Positions 34,628 through 45,929 of a stretch of DNA of 64,000 nucleotides are shown piece after piece (the stretch's first letter is position 1; each line of letters begins with the position of its first letter). The DNA lies in assembly GCA_958299035.1 (NCBI GenBank), contig CATQJL010000001.1, forward strand, positions 19,451,433 through 19,515,432, given 5' to 3'. The translations under genes were made by a program, and so were the position numbers. The notes beneath the pieces were generated by a model that made no database searches, had not been told where the DNA came from, and was given only the letters and a program-made list of their open reading frames with translations. Source of the DNA: Cylicocyclus nassatus. Taxonomy: Eukaryota > Nematoda > Chromadorea > Rhabditida > Strongylidae.

Positions 34628-34850
34628 CGAGCATACTTCACGCGATTTTGATCGCGACGCGATTTGGCATTTAGCCAGAAGTCTTCAAATCCTACACTAG
34701 CATACTGCACATGCATAGTGTGTGTAACTTACGCGGATTGATAGAATGCCCTATCTTCTGTACGTTTAAAATATCTTACAGTGAGTTATGAGTTGGAATT
34801 TTGCCAAATCGCGGCGCGACTGAAATCGCGTGAAGAATGCCTGGCCCTTT
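34628..34850. repeat. Inverted repeat with ACGCGATTT..CGCG arms
   Basis: GCATACTTCACGCGATTTTG faces its mirror around 34820-34845 (AAATCGCGTGAAGAATGC), and CGCGATTTGGCA faces TGCCAAATCGCG. It lies directly right of the element ending at 34620. Class unknown. Confidence 0.65.
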
Positions 34851-34855
34851 AGAGA

Positions 34856-35166
34856 TTGGCTAGTATAATTTTTAATGCGCTTAAAATATTTTCAAGAAAA
34901 GATACTATTGGAGGGAACACCGATTTGCAGTATCATCGCTGTCGAACGATTTGCAATAAAATCGTCACTATCGGCTTTGCCTTATGGAAAAGACGAAGTT
35001 TTTTCTCCTACCTCATGGAAAATCTGGTAGGCCACTTTTTGGATCTTATGAAAACTTTGTCTGAAACACGACTAATCTACAATAACGCTGTACGCTCTGA
35101 AAGTTTCTACCGTAATCCTGCACTAATGAAGAGCGATCGGTGATTTGCTCCATACTGTAAATCTAA
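34856..35166. repeat. Fragment related to the CAGGGTG MITE at 4341-5190
   Basis: Positions 35108-35160 carry CTACCGTAATCCTGCACTAATGAAGAGCGATCGGTGAT in pieces shared with 5030-5070 and 4450-4500. The 95-codon frame at 34856-35143 therefore runs through repeat sequence and is not called as a gene. Confidence 0.5.
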
Positions 35167-35640
35167 CAAGGAAACCGTGTCGAGTCGAAGTGGCCTTTCC
35201 AGATGAGACCCACACTGCTTTGAAGAGTATTAAACGGTGATTCCAAATCTGCCTTCCAAATCTGCCAAGCGCCTCTGGACGCCGAGTTATGATCGTTCTT
35301 CGGAACGAAAAATGAATGCAGAATTTAGGTAAAATTGATTGTTACAGTCTTTCCAGCGCTCAGATAAAGCAATGTCAAGTATTAGCATATTGAATAAAAT
35401 GTATCCATTGCATAAACAGCTCTGATACTTGACACTGGAGCATTTAAGCAAAATTGGGCGATTTTGCTTCAGTTTTGCGTTCAATTTTTTGACCTGAAAA
35501 ACGAGCATAACTCGGCGTCCAGAGGCGCTTGGCAGATTTGGAAAGCAAATTTGGAATCACCGATTAATGCTCTTCAAAGCAGTATGGGTCTCATCTGGAA
35601 AGGCCACTTCGACTCGGCACGGTTCCCTTGTAAGTTAAAT
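35167..35640. mobile_element. Fold-back MITE with the GATTCCAAATCTG module
   Basis: AAGGAAACCGTGTCGAGTCG mirrors the right end (CGACTCGGCACGGTTCCCTT). The arms, 35167-35290 and 35507-35640, include GTGATTCCAAATCTGCCTTC and CAGAGGCGCTTGGCAGATTT. The centre holds no gene. Confidence 0.85.
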
Positions 35641-36256
35641 TCAGGTCAAAAAATGGTACCCGAAAGTAGGCAAAAGAATTTTTGGGAAAAGAGATATGTA
35701 TACATACTTTTGGGACCAAGGTCAAGCGTGTGATGCGACTGTCGCAACGGGGGATTGTAAAGGGGGCACCGGCGGTTGGGAGGGGGGTCGTAGGAGAGCG
35801 TGGCCTAAATTAAGAAAGTGTGGAATGTAGGAAATAAGCTTTTTAGTCGCAAACATTCTCTACTTTTCAAAAAACATCATTTTTCTCCCCGCAAAAAAGG
35901 TGTCGCACAGGGGGATCGAACTTGTTGGCCACAAGTACCGAAGATTCCAAAGACACTTTCAGAAGCTCAAACACTATTCATGCATGTGTGACAGGAATGT
36001 CAAATGTACCAAATGACATAGTCCTGGTTCCGAAGCATCACTGAAGTCTCACACTCGACAAAAGCGCACATCTAAATCAGCAATAATCAATAATTCGTAA
36101 ATCTTTTTGTAATGGCATTTATACGACCCTTACAATTTATATGTACTTCAGATAAGCCCTGCTATTACTTTGCGAAATCTGGTGTTATTTTGTAAACTGT
36201 GGATTTTCTTATGATTTTATGTATGGTAGCAAAAATCAGAAAAGGGGGGTCGTATC

Positions 36257-38077
36257 CAGGGGTGCGATAGTGGGAGCCGATCCTCTCCCTACCTTCACTT
36301 TTGAGCTGGTACAGGGTGACCACCTTCACTTTTGGAATAAAAAATTTTTGCTGGACGACAAAGAAGGAAAATAAGCAAAACAAACGCAAAAAAGATTGTT
36401 GAAAGCATATATTTATGTTACGGCGGCATATATATATTTGAAATAAACGTGTTCAGTAAATGGTGTATTTTAAGGTAAAAGTCAGCGAGACTGTACGGAT
36501 TTTATAAAGTAAATTTTGTCAAAAAGCACTGCAAAGAAAGTAGATCGATCCAGGCAGTAACGGCCGAGAACCAGAATTTTAAATATTCAAATGGTGAAAA
36601 ATCATGCGAAATTTCCACTGTTGTAAATCTGCTGTTTAAAGATGTCAGCAGTTGAGACTTCATAGGTTCTGAAGAGTAAATGGTGCTCTATAAGATAGTG
36701 AAGGAATCGAGTGGATTTCAGAGATAGCCGTTGAAAACCAGACTTCTAAAGATTTACGCCATTTTTGCGTGTTTTTTTCGACAGTTGACAGTTAAACTCA
36801 TCTAAATTTTGAAAGTGAAAGAGTGTGATTGAGACTTCATAGTTTTGTAGAGTAAGGTTTGCCTTATCTGAATATATCTTAGCCGTATCGATTCACTGAG
36901 AAAATGCCGAGATCCAGAGTCTTGAAAAAGCAGGAAAAAAAGCGCTTTTTGAATTTTAACAGCTCATAACTTCTTCAGAACTGCATGAATCATGTTGCCA
37001 CTTCATAGGTCAGATTCTTCTCATCAAGAGCTTTCAGACAAATATAATATGTGGGGGTTTAGAGCCTCCTACGAACGAATTATGTCCGTGGGGGGAGCCT
37101 TTTCATATCAAAGTCTCCCCCTAGCCTACTTCAATGTAGTGGAAGGGGAGACTTTGGTATGAAAAGGCCCCCCCACGGGCATAATTTGTAGGAGGCTCTA
37201 AGCTCCCACATATTTTATATTGTCTGAAAGCTCTTGATGAGAAGAATCTGACCTATGAAGTGGCAACATGATTCATGCAGTTCTGAAGAAGTTATGAGCT
37301 GTTGAAATTCAAAAAGCGCTTTTTTGCCTGCTTCTTCAAGACTCTGGATCTCGGCACTGTTTCAGTGAATCGGTACGTGTAAGATATATTCAGATAAGGC
37401 AAAAATTACTCTACAAAACCCATGAAGTCGCAACATCACACACTTTCACATTTAAGATTTATATGAGTTTAACTGTCAACTGTCAAAAAAAACACGCAAA
37501 AATGGCGTAAATTTTTAGAATTCTGGTTTTCAACGGCTATCTCTCAAATCCACTCGATTCTTTCACCTGCTGATAAAGCACCATTTACTCTTCAAAACCT
37601 TTAAAGTCGCAACTGCTGACATCTCCAAACAACAGATTTACAACAGTGGAAATTTTGCATGATTTTTCACTATTTAAATATTCAAAATTCTGGTTCTCGG
37701 CCGTTACTGCCTAGATCGACCTACTTCCTTCGCAGTATGTTATAACAAAATTTACTTACAAAATTTAGATTTAATAAAATCCGTACAGTCTAACAAACTT
37801 CTACTTCAAAATACACTATTTGATAAGCACATTTATTTTAGATATGCATGACGCTGTATACATAAAAATATGCTTGCAGTGATCCCTTTTGCAGTTTTGC
37901 TTATTTTCCGCGCACTAGCGGCAACGACCTGGAAGGATAGACGTTAATGCTCCCCCCCCCCCCGGTCGACGTTTTTGGGAGGTAAGTGTTCGGCACTACC
38001 ACCATCACTTTTGGCCGGCCAGTGGTAGCTGGGACCACCTTCACTTTTGGTGGGCCCGGCTCCCCCATCGCACCTCT
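36257..38077. mobile_element. Giant fold-back hAT with perfect 8-bp target duplication
   Basis: Ends CAGGGGTGCGATAGTGGGAG and CTCCCCCATCGCACCTCTG, flanked by GTCGTATC at 36249-36256 and 38078-38085. Between them two arms of about 700 bp (36430-37115 and 37130-37845) are inverted copies with almost no spacer, so the transcript could form a very long hairpin. No coding frame of note. Confidence 0.93.
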
Positions 38078-38845
38078 GGTCGTATCTGGGTCGCATCTAA
38101 ATTTTTTCGGAGCTATCGAAGCTTGTTGGCTGCAAACTTGCAGTAATACGAGGCCATCCTCCTAATTTGCCTCATAAAAATTGCAGGCTGTTTTATGACT
38201 TCTCTGGTAAGTTACAAAATTTCAAGCTCAAAAATCCCAGTTTTTGCTTTTCAGGATCTCATCTAAATTTGCGAGAGTCGCACCTAGATTTTTTCGAGCT
38301 CACTGCTCCTCAAAGGCTGAAACTTCTTCTATTGATAGTCTGGGCACTTTGCTACAGAATCTGTTCATGGCAGTCCTCTCAGTCTTTTCCTGGCCTTAGA
38401 CACGAATTTTCAAACTACTGTGCTCATGCACGTTTTTGACATCTTTCTGGGTGGCACTAAAGCGGGTTTTTTTGCAGGGAGAACTGTGCAAGAGGTAGGA
38501 AGTAAGCTTCTTAGTCGAAAACATTTTTTGTAGTTCAAGAATGTCATTTCTTTCTGCGTGCAAAGATTTGTGTCGCATACGAATTTGCTGGCCTGAAATA
38601 TGCCTGAAAATTCCGAAAAAAACTTGCAGAATCTCAAACATTATTGAAGGTATGTATTTGTGCTACAGATGCTGGGCGCACCCATCGGCCTAGATATTCT
38701 GCTTGCGAAACCTCACTGTTCTCACGCAGGTGTTTTTTTTAGATTGACATTCGTTTATGCAGCGAGGAATGTAGGCAGAGGGGGGAGGGTATATGGGGCG
38801 GGGGTCGTACGATGGGTAACCTTCAAGGGTGGGGGGGGGGGGGAA

Positions 38846-38970
38846 GGGTGGAGGAACGAACGCCTCAATTGGGCACCGCCTCCGCGGACTATTGGTCCCA
38901 ACGCGATTAACAGTACAACGAAAGGAAGCAGCGGAGGCGGTACCTAATTGAGGTGTTCGTTCCTCCACCC
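38846..38970. repeat. GC-rich hairpin, about 125 bp
   Basis: GGGTGGAGGAACGAACGCCT mirrors AGGTGTTCGTTCCTCCACCC, with inner GCACCGCCTCCGC and GCGGAGGCGGTAC also paired. It lies inside the outer hAT at 35717-39021. Confidence 0.88.
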
Positions 38971-39039
38971 GGGGGGAATCGTAAATGGGGGTTCCGGATC
39001 GCATTAACATGCTTGACCCTGATTGAGACACCCTGTATT

Positions 39040-39415
39040 AGAAATTTGGAAAAACCAAAAGTCAGAGGAATGATGGCTTGTTGTCGGTAAGTTTGCTGCT
39101 TTCTCAATTACACATTAGGAGGTTAGTGTGAAAAGCAAACAAAGCATCGATAGTTGTTCTGAATTACGATTGTAGGAACTGGATCGGAATTGTACATGCA
39201 CACAAGTTTTGCTTATGTATTCTGGTATTCAAATCAAAGAATCTGAGTTGACTTTGTTACTGTTCCACTTTGAATATCTTTTTTGTATTGATAATAGCAG
39301 TATGAACTAGTGCCGATTTAAGAAGGTTTCTCAAATATCTTAGTGCTAGAGGTGTTATAGGAATCCAAAAGGAAAGAGGTTTATATTCTCGAAATGTAAG
39401 TTTTGGCTTTGAAAG
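39040..39415. other. No feature seen
   Basis: AT-rich sequence without frames or clear repeats. Confidence 0.4.
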
Positions 39416-39658
39416 TCAGCAGTGACAGTACAATAGATTCATAAATTCATCGTAAAGCCACAGTTTCTGTGAATTTTGGCGGACACAAGAACTCAATGTT
39501 TTCAACGTAATTTCACTGTACTCACTGTACTCAGTGAAAGGCAACGGTTTCGCTTTTACATGAACTTTGACGATGTACCAAACGCCGATGGGTAGATTGA
39601 AACGTATAAAAGGGAAGATGCTAAACAGCTTCATTCTTTGTGTACATGTCATCGTCAT
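39416..39658 (-). CDS. Candidate 80-residue protein, unknown family
   Basis: An ATG-started minus-strand frame with protein-like codon use. The N-terminal third is hydrophobic (MKLFSIFPFIRFNLPIGVWY after a short polar start), consistent with a signal peptide or membrane segment; the C-terminal part has three cysteines and ends LLYCHC before TGA. No splice sites are needed. No upstream acceptor was seen and the family is unknown. Confidence 0.38.
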   Translation of the reverse strand: MTMTCTQRMKLFSIFPFIRFNLPIGVWYIVKVHVKAKPLPFTEYSEYSEITLKTLSSCVRQNSQKLWLYDEFMNLLYCHC

Positions 39659-39892
39659 TTTAGCCGAGCTCTTATGGAAATCTTAGATTTTTTTTACATG
39701 CGCTTTCTGAAATAACTCAGCTTCCATTCTTCAAGGCTCATTTCATCACCAACAGACTTGTGCGCATGTCAGCGAACTATCATAAGAGCATGTTCCACCA
39801 CTTTGTAGAGCAAAAAGAAAAATTTCAAAAATCGAAATACCTGACTAAATGTCAACTCTGCTTTATCCAAATTCATATTCCATAATCAAGTA

Positions 39893-40836
39893 TTAGGTTG
39901 TCAAGAAAATAATGTCCGTTTTTTTGCTTGCTTAAACAAAGCAACCAGACTCAACCCAACAAAGGGTAAGGGGTACTGTTCGGTAGAGCAAAGCAAGCTC
40001 TACAAGATGGCACCCATGTCTTTGCGCCATGCTCGATCCACGGAGAGTTCGAACTCAAAATCTAAAGATTTCCAAATGCCCAAAAAATCGAAAAAAATCA
40101 GATCTTCGTCCAAATAATTTCTACGGACCTCCCACTCGCTCACATCAATACTATCGATATCTGATATCCATATGTGCGATTCCGTATTTTTTCCTTGACT
40201 AGAAACTGAGAAAACGAAAATTTTCCTGATTTTCTCAAAGCAATGCTGAGCCGTTCTTGCATATGTAATTCTATACTACAAGCCTAGGTAAGCATAACTG
40301 TAGGTTTTCAGCCTATTTCGAGCGGTACTTTTCGAGAAATGTCAATTTTAGCACTGAAACTGAAACGAAAAAATCCGAATTCGTTATTTTTCGAAAACTA
40401 CCGCTTGGAATGGGCTGAAAATCTACAGTTATACTTACCTAGGCTTGTAGTGTAGAACTACACATGCAAAAACGGCTCAGCATTGCTTTGAGAAAATCAG
40501 GGAAAGTTTCGTTTTCTCAGTTTCTAGTCAAGGAAAAAATACGGCAATCGCACATATGGATATCATTTATCGATAGTATTGATGTGAGCGAGTAGGAAAT
40601 CCGTAGAAATTATTTGGACGAAGATCTGATTTTTTTCGATTTTTTGGGCATTTGGAAATCTTTAGATTTTGAGTTCGAACTCTCCGTGGATCGAGCATGG
40701 CGCAAAGACATGAGAGCCATCTTGTAGAACTTGCTTTGCTCTACCGAACAGTACCCTTTACCCTTTGTTGGGTTGAGTCTGGTTGCTTTGTTAAAGCAAG
40801 CAAATAAAAACGGACATTATTTTCTTGACAACCTAA
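39893..40836. mobile_element. Palindromic mariner-type MITE, 944 bp
   Basis: Ends TTAGGTTGTCAAGAAAATAA and TTATTTTCTTGACAACCTAA at TA sites. The arms are nearly perfect inverted copies about a centre near 40360, including GGTAGAGCAAAGCAAGCTC (39982) and its mirror (40730). Close in structure to 12430-13379 but different in sequence outside the shared module. Confidence 0.92.
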
Positions 40837-41427
40837 TATTAGCTGCGCATTTGCTATAGTGCAGAGAGAATAGCAGTAAGGAAGTCCGCTGGGCATCGCG
40901 GAACCGCCTTTTTGCCTGATGTAAGCGCTTCATGGCCCCGTGTGATCAGTCCCGATATCAAGATTATTGTAGCGTATTTGAGCAATAAAGGTGCCAATTG
41001 TTAAAACATATCAGCGCTTGATGCGCGCAAATCTTGCGTGCATGCTAAGATTTCTCTCAAGAGTTTTCATAATTTTTGCGTTCACCTCCTAGTACGACCA
41101 GAGGGTGAGGGACAACTGTAATATCAATTTACGAACAGCAGCTCAATGTTGTTTCAAAACTACAAATAGACTTATTTACCAAACTTCTCCAAAGCTTAGA
41201 AATAGGCAGCGGTATAAAAGCAACTTGATTTATTCTTGATGGCAGAAAAGTGATGTTTGAAAGTTCATTCTCAAAACTGTCAACTTCTTGAGAGGAATGA
41301 TGTTAAGATACGGTTGGGAATTTCGTTTGCTAAAAAACCACTATCAGAAGGAGCTATATCAGCACAAAATCTGCTCAGTGAAAGAGAGCAGGTGTTCAGA
41401 ATTTGCAAATAAAAGATAGTTGACATT
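40837..41427. other. No supported gene
   Basis: A minus-strand frame at 41280-41513 has no features. The rest is unassigned. Confidence 0.35.
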
Positions 41428-41745
41428 TTAGTATTTTTCTCTACTGCTTCTATCTCCCGACATAAGCGTAAGGTAAGAAATCCATTCAGGCTTGCTAAAG
41501 CTCTTGATCTCATTATTCCACTTTCTATCTCCTATCTTGCCAATATGTGCAAAAGAGTCTGACTGTATCAGAGTACCGCAAATTTGCGTAGAAATCATGG
41601 AACTGTGATCTTTTAAGAAGTGATGAGATCCTTGGTTCCAAACTGCCAGATAAAGCGAATCCATGTCTATCGAAGTCTGTCATGATTCTTTGAACTTGCC
41701 ATTTGCTTGATAAATTATATGCTGTATAATGAAATCTTTTCAGCA
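41428..41745 (-). CDS. Weak divergent coding candidate
   Basis: Two overlapping minus-strand frames look protein-like: one from an ATG at 41745 (MLKRFHYTAYNLSSKWQVQR onward, ending TYWQDRR at 41525) and one from an ATG at 41664 ending DRSSREKY at 41428. They could be parts of one gene with a frameshift. The first ATG lies three bases from the plus-strand gene at 41748, facing the other way. No domain recognised. Confidence 0.25.
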
Positions 41746-41747
41746 TA

Positions 41748-42144
41748 ATGTTTATCTTCAAATTCCTTCTCATAGCACTTTTGGCTTGTGTTCTCGACGG
41801 AAAGAACAAAAAAGCAGATTTGGGCAAGGATCTCAGCAAACGTGCTTTTGGAGGTTTAAAAACAATCGGAGAATGTCCTGTGGATTTGAACTCGGTAATT
41901 GGGCTTTTTCTTCTAAATATTCATCTATTAAATTTCTACTTTTTAGGATGTAGGAAGATGTTTCCAAAGCTGTATTAACAATCAGTCGAGAATCCCAAAC
42001 GAAAAAAAGAAAGAGAAACAGGATTCAGTAAAAACTGTCTCCGTTAGCCAGGAGCAAACAGAAGGCGCAAAAGGAAGAAAAAAACAAGATTTAGAAACTG
42101 GCTCCAATGGCGATGAGGCAACAGAAGAGAAAGAAGAAAAATGA
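41748..42144 (+). CDS. Small secreted protein, two exons, unknown family
   Basis: Exon 1 41748-41894 starts with a clear signal peptide (MFIFKFLLIALLACVLDG). A 52-nt intron (GTAATT .. TACTTTTTAG) is followed by exon 2, 41947-42144, ending TGA. The phase-0 junction gives a 114-residue protein. The mature part has a short basic region with three cysteines (GECPVDLN, then VGRCFQSCIN) and a Lys/Glu/Gln-rich hydrophilic tail. TCTTTTCAG lies just upstream of the ATG, suiting SL trans-splicing. AATAAA occurs at 42543. Family unknown; short Cys proteins with charged tails are common among nematode secreted products. Confidence 0.72.
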
Positions 42145-42564
42145 AGGCGTGTTATCAGTAACCCGAAAACTTGAACTCTTCTATGTTTTTCTCGGATAAA
42201 GTGCTATCGGCACCAACTATGTAACTCCACTGTACGAAGCTAACATTCGGCATATTCGACCAACAAAACTTTATGCAGTCAAATTGCTCTTCTTTATTTA
42301 CCATTGCTGTCTGGTGCAAAACATGATTTTTATGTTGAGAGTCAAATGTGGAATGCTGTACCTAAAGGTTACACTGTTGGTTCGAACAACTTCTGCCTAA
42401 GACAGGAGTAAAAAATGACACACGTGCCCAAGCTCTTTGACTCTCGCTCGAAATCCGCTGCAACTCCTTGCTGATGGCGAAAGGATATTGCAAAGACACT
42501 TTGTCTCAAGGACTTGAGGGGCTTTTTTTCCTTATGTCAAGCAATAAACACCACATCGTAGCAA
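42145..42564. other. Downstream region of the secreted-protein gene
   Basis: No frame or repeat seen. It includes the possible poly(A) signal AATAAA at 42543. Confidence 0.4.
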
Positions 42565-42831
42565 ATGCCCTGCTTCACGTCTAGTCGATCAAGAAAGCAC
42601 AATGTTTGCAAACAAATAATCCGACGTTACTCTCATCTCAGGCGCGCTCACTGTAAATCACTGCAAGGCCAATTCAAGGCGAGAGAAGCTTATACGAGAT
42701 ATAAACATCTGCAAAGTGTGTGTCAATCAATGACAAAAATCTTGAAGCTTACTTCAAGACAAAGTCAACATAGATGTAGCATAGTGCTTCGAAATCACGC
42801 GGTCATTGCTTTAAGCCTGCGTTCAGACTGA
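42565..42831 (+). CDS. Weak basic coding candidate running into a hairpin repeat
   Basis: The ATG-started frame MPCFTSSRSRKHNVCKQIIR is strongly basic with several cysteines. Its last codons lie inside the hairpin at 42815-42924, so the true end is either disrupted or an earlier splice donor. No partner exon joins clearly. Confidence 0.28.
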   Translation: MPCFTSSRSRKHNVCKQIIRRYSHLRRAHCKSLQGQFKAREAYTRYKHLQSVCQSMTKILKLTSRQSQHRCSIVLRNHAVIALSLRSD

Positions 42832-42924
42832 TTCCGAAATCCGGAAACCGTTTCAACACAGCGCTCATTTCAAGAGCTCTGTGCTGAACTGTTCCCGGAT
42901 TTCGAAATCAGTCTGAACGCAGCC
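42815..42924. repeat. Hairpin MITE, 110 bp
   Basis: GCCTGCGTTCAGACTGATTC mirrors the right arm (AATCAGTCTGAACGCAGCC), and CCGAAATCCGG mirrors CCGGATTTCG. A TAA/TTA triplet is present at each border. The loop contains ACACAGCGCTC/GAGCTCTGTG. Related in layout to 9511-9639. Confidence 0.88.
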
Positions 42925-43008
42925 TAACCGCAACGTTCTCCATTACTCATGTAGCATTGAGCCTATGCTTGTTGGTTGTTGCTGATTTGGTTCTAAACCC
43001 TCATTTCT

Positions 43009-43236
43009 TTGTGGGAATCGTGGTACTCACAAAACTACACTTATGAGTTACAGCAGATTCAAAGTGTATTGGCTTTAGAAATCAAAAAAACCTCTGACAG
43101 TGGTTTTCTCCAGAGTAGCTTACTATGGATTTTCAGAAATGGTCATGACGAAATAGGAATCATATGCGTAGAAAAGACGAACGCAGACATCACGCTGACA
43201 CTAAAGATCCCTGTAGCAAACATGACAACCAGCTAG
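43009..43236 (+). CDS. Terminal exon or small protein, unknown family
   Basis: A 75-codon frame with protein-like composition (LWIFRNGHDEIGIICVEK) ending NMTTS before TAG. It stays open upstream to about 42990. An internal GGATTTTCAG could be an alternative acceptor. Two N-glycosylation-like sites (NYT, NMT). No upstream exon located; the hairpin at 42815-42924 lies between this and the previous candidate. Confidence 0.42.
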   Translation: MWESWYSQNYTYELQQIQSVLALEIKKTSDSGFLQSSLLWIFRNGHDEIGIICVEKTNADITLTLKIPVANMTTS

Positions 43237-43379
43237 CGTATCGGGCTCATCCCCGCCCTGTAAATACACTACTATAGGAGTCATCACGCCCTATATCTTC
43301 ACAGCATTTTTCTGTTCCGGTCTCACCATTATATGCCTGTGCCGCCTTGCCTTCACTTTGTCTCCGTAGTATGCATGCT

Positions 43380-43660
43380 CATTCACAATTTGTGCCAACT
43401 CCCAGCCCCGCAGCATAGGCTTTCAAGATTCGATAGGTTGAAAACTCATATCTCGTTATTAGCATGCTCATTTACCTCCTGTTTCAACTACCAGGACCGT
43501 AGCTCCTGCAAACAAAAGGTAATCGATATTTAATAAATAACGTATTTGTAACAAACGTTCTCACTTATCCGGCTTGTACCAATCTCAGCCTCGTAGCTCG
43601 AGTTTGAAAAATCGATAAAATCTATATCGATTGATAACGCTTCATTTGTGTTAACCATAA
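43380..43660 (-). repeat. Helitron remnant
   Basis: Contains inverted GCCAACTCCCAGCCCCG, TTAGCATGCTCATTTACC and CGATAAAATC blocks that recur inside the Helitrons at 1128-2738 and 56664-58140. Both termini are lost. Confidence 0.55.
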
Positions 43661-43796
43661 TATAGATTACTCCCATCTCATTATTTTCCACGACCACTCC
43701 GGATATTAGAAAAAGAGTAATACGATAGCATTTCACCTACACTTGTCGCATTCCTCTCATAGAGTTCGTCAAGTAGGTGTTGACCAGCTTCTGCAG

Positions 43797-43909
43797 AAAC
43801 CTCTTCTTATTGCGACACAGGTGATTCAGGTGTTATGGTTATCAAGTTTATTAAAGTTATGCACGTCACGCAGTCACCGCATGGAAATGCTACTTTTTCT
43901 CCTAATTAG
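43797..43909 (+). CDS. Candidate terminal exon
   Basis: The acceptor CAGCTTCTGCAG precedes 113 nt in phase with two leading bases. It encodes TSSYCDTGDSGVMVIKFIKV and a tail with one NAT glycosylation site, ending at TAG. No upstream exon in phase was found. Confidence 0.33.
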
Positions 43910-44423
43910 GTTGCGATGGGCACCGAATCTCATGTCATATCGTGACTTGGCTCTGTAAATTAGCCACTTGCTTATCACCCAGCACAGCGATTACTGTTCT
44001 GATGACGCTTCTGCAATTACATGCTGCAAACTTTTGAATTAAATCACCGTCTTCAAGTAATGTGCGGCTCTTAGTACAAATTTATATCCATATCTGCTAT
44101 CTCGCTTGCCTTCTCTACGATCCGGCTAATCTTGGGTGGCGTTGACGAAAACCAAGGAAGAAGTCGCACCTGTTCTACAGCCCTAACCATAACGTTCGAC
44201 AACACCAAGCCTTAGATTCCTCTAGCAGGAAATTAGACGTCTAAGTGATTGAACCAGACAAGCAGCACGCCTTCATATGCAGCGTAAAACGCTGATTCCA
44301 AATCTGTGTCCCGCATTACTAATCGCCTGAATGGACGGATTTGTGAGCAGTTTTATTGCTAAGGAACCGTGCATACAACCGTGTCAGACACACTATTGTA
44401 GTTTTAGCACACTTTTAGCTCAA
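43910..44423. repeat. Unassigned, with one copy of the AACGCTGATTCCAAATCTG module
   Basis: AAAACGCTGATTCCAAATCTG lies near 44287 without an obvious mirror arm, so this may be half of a fold-back element. No gene is seen. Confidence 0.4.
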
Positions 44424-45929
44424 TAGGTTGTCCAAAAAGTAAACCCATTGTAAATTATTTAAGAGCTGTTTGTCTTTCTAGTGGACTTGAAGGCAGTGGT
44501 CCGGCAAATCCTCGACCTGTATTTTTTGCTAACCTGAAGTGATTTGACGCTGATTTCGGAACTTCCCGCCAAGCCTTGAGACGCACAGTAGGTGCGAAAA
44601 CCTTGTGGCTATAGCATTGCGGCATGGCGCCTCTGATGGTTGGAGGAGAAAAGCAAGCTTGTCCGAGCGCGTGTAAGAATGGCTTGCGCGCACGGGTTTA
44701 GGGGCAGTTTTCTAGGCAGGAGTTGCACGCTGTGCGCTTAGACCTGCTCCCTTCCCACGTTTGAGGTGCAAGCTACCTTCTTTTTCGAAATCAAGATATT
44801 CGGTCTTGCCGAGCCACTGTTATTAAAGCATCATGGAGCCGGTGGGGCCAAGCAAGCTGATGTATCAAAAATGCAAAAATGCCATTTTTTCACTTTTTTC
44901 AAATAAATCCCCGTCTTTATCGACTTTAAGCATATACAGAGATAAAGTTTCGATATACCTAAAGCTTATATTCGGTTGGTTCAAAGGTTGTGGCTCTTCG
45001 ATTTCGAAGAAATCGTAATTACTCACTATGTGAACGTATTGCCTTACAAAAAATACCTCCAGAAGAAAACTTCATCTAATCACATCCTCGCTGCTCTCTG
45101 ACGAAAAAAGGTTGCAAAGGTAACAATTTGAATAGTAGAACCACTGAAACTAGTAAGTTTTGAATAAAATGAAAATGAATCGCCAAAAATCTGTAATGTG
45201 CAAAAAAAATCTGAACACTTTTCTCAAAAGTTTTGTATGCTGCTCCTTCTAATGGTTAAGATTGTGCTAATCGAGCACTTTCACAAAAAGTTATGATTTC
45301 GAAAAATTAAAAGTTCTGCCGGAAAAACGGCAAAAATGAAGTTTTTTTGCGTTTTTCTGCATTTTTTTAACGAAGTCATGATTTTTTGTAGAAATGTTTG
45401 ATCAACACTATCCTGGCACTATTAAAAAGAGCAGCTCACAAAACCTTTAGAAAACGTATTCCCAGGTTGTTCTGCAGCATTTCAGGTTTTTGACAATTTA
45501 TTTTCGAAAATAACGAGCTCTATAAGCCTTACTGCGTACAACCTCGAAACTTTGCTCCTGTATGTGCTCTTAAAGTCGACGAAGATTTTTGAAAAAAAAT
45601 GCATTTTAGCATTTTCGGAACACCTCTGTCTCTCAATTCTGGGTCTCGGAAAAAATCTAACAAATACATTTTTGGGTACGCTTATGTGTATACTACATAA
45701 AGACCAAATTGGAAGTCCGAAGGAATTTTCTGGAAGAAAATCCGCTTTTTAGAGTAACTGAAAAGTTCTGATTTTTGGCTCCAAATTTTACCTGGATTAT
45801 GATTTAGATGGTCATTGATGGTCTTTTTGCAGAGCTTGCTCCGCTTTATCGAATAATACTCTAACTACGTTAGGAAACAAAAACAGCTCAACTTATTTAA
45901 AAATGGTGTTCACTTTAAAAACAACCTAG
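44424..45929. mobile_element. Mariner-type TIR element, about 1.5 kb, decayed
   Basis: TAGGTTGTCCAAAAAGTAAA on the left faces the right end (GTTCACTTTAAAAACAACCTA), imperfectly inverted. The AGAGCTTGCTCCGCTTTATC module lies at 45835, as in the mariner-type MITEs. Frames at 44833-45018 and 45552-45752 show no transposase motif. Confidence 0.6.

Larger units (their letters stand above)
35717..39021. mobile_element. Large hAT-like element (CAAGGTCAAGC..GCTTGACCCTG), outer shell of a nest
   Basis: The ends match those of the small hAT at 6876-7324. Flanking 8-mers TTTGGGAC and ATTGAGAC agree at 6 of 8. It sits within what looks like an older CAGGGTGTCCC MITE: CATACTTTTGGGAC precedes it and GAGACACCCTG then TA follow it. 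Its own sequence is split by the element at 36257-38077. The outer parts contain related blocks (GGAA(A/G)TAAGCTT(T/C)TTAGTCG at 35835 and 38491). No transposase was recognised. Confidence 0.7.
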
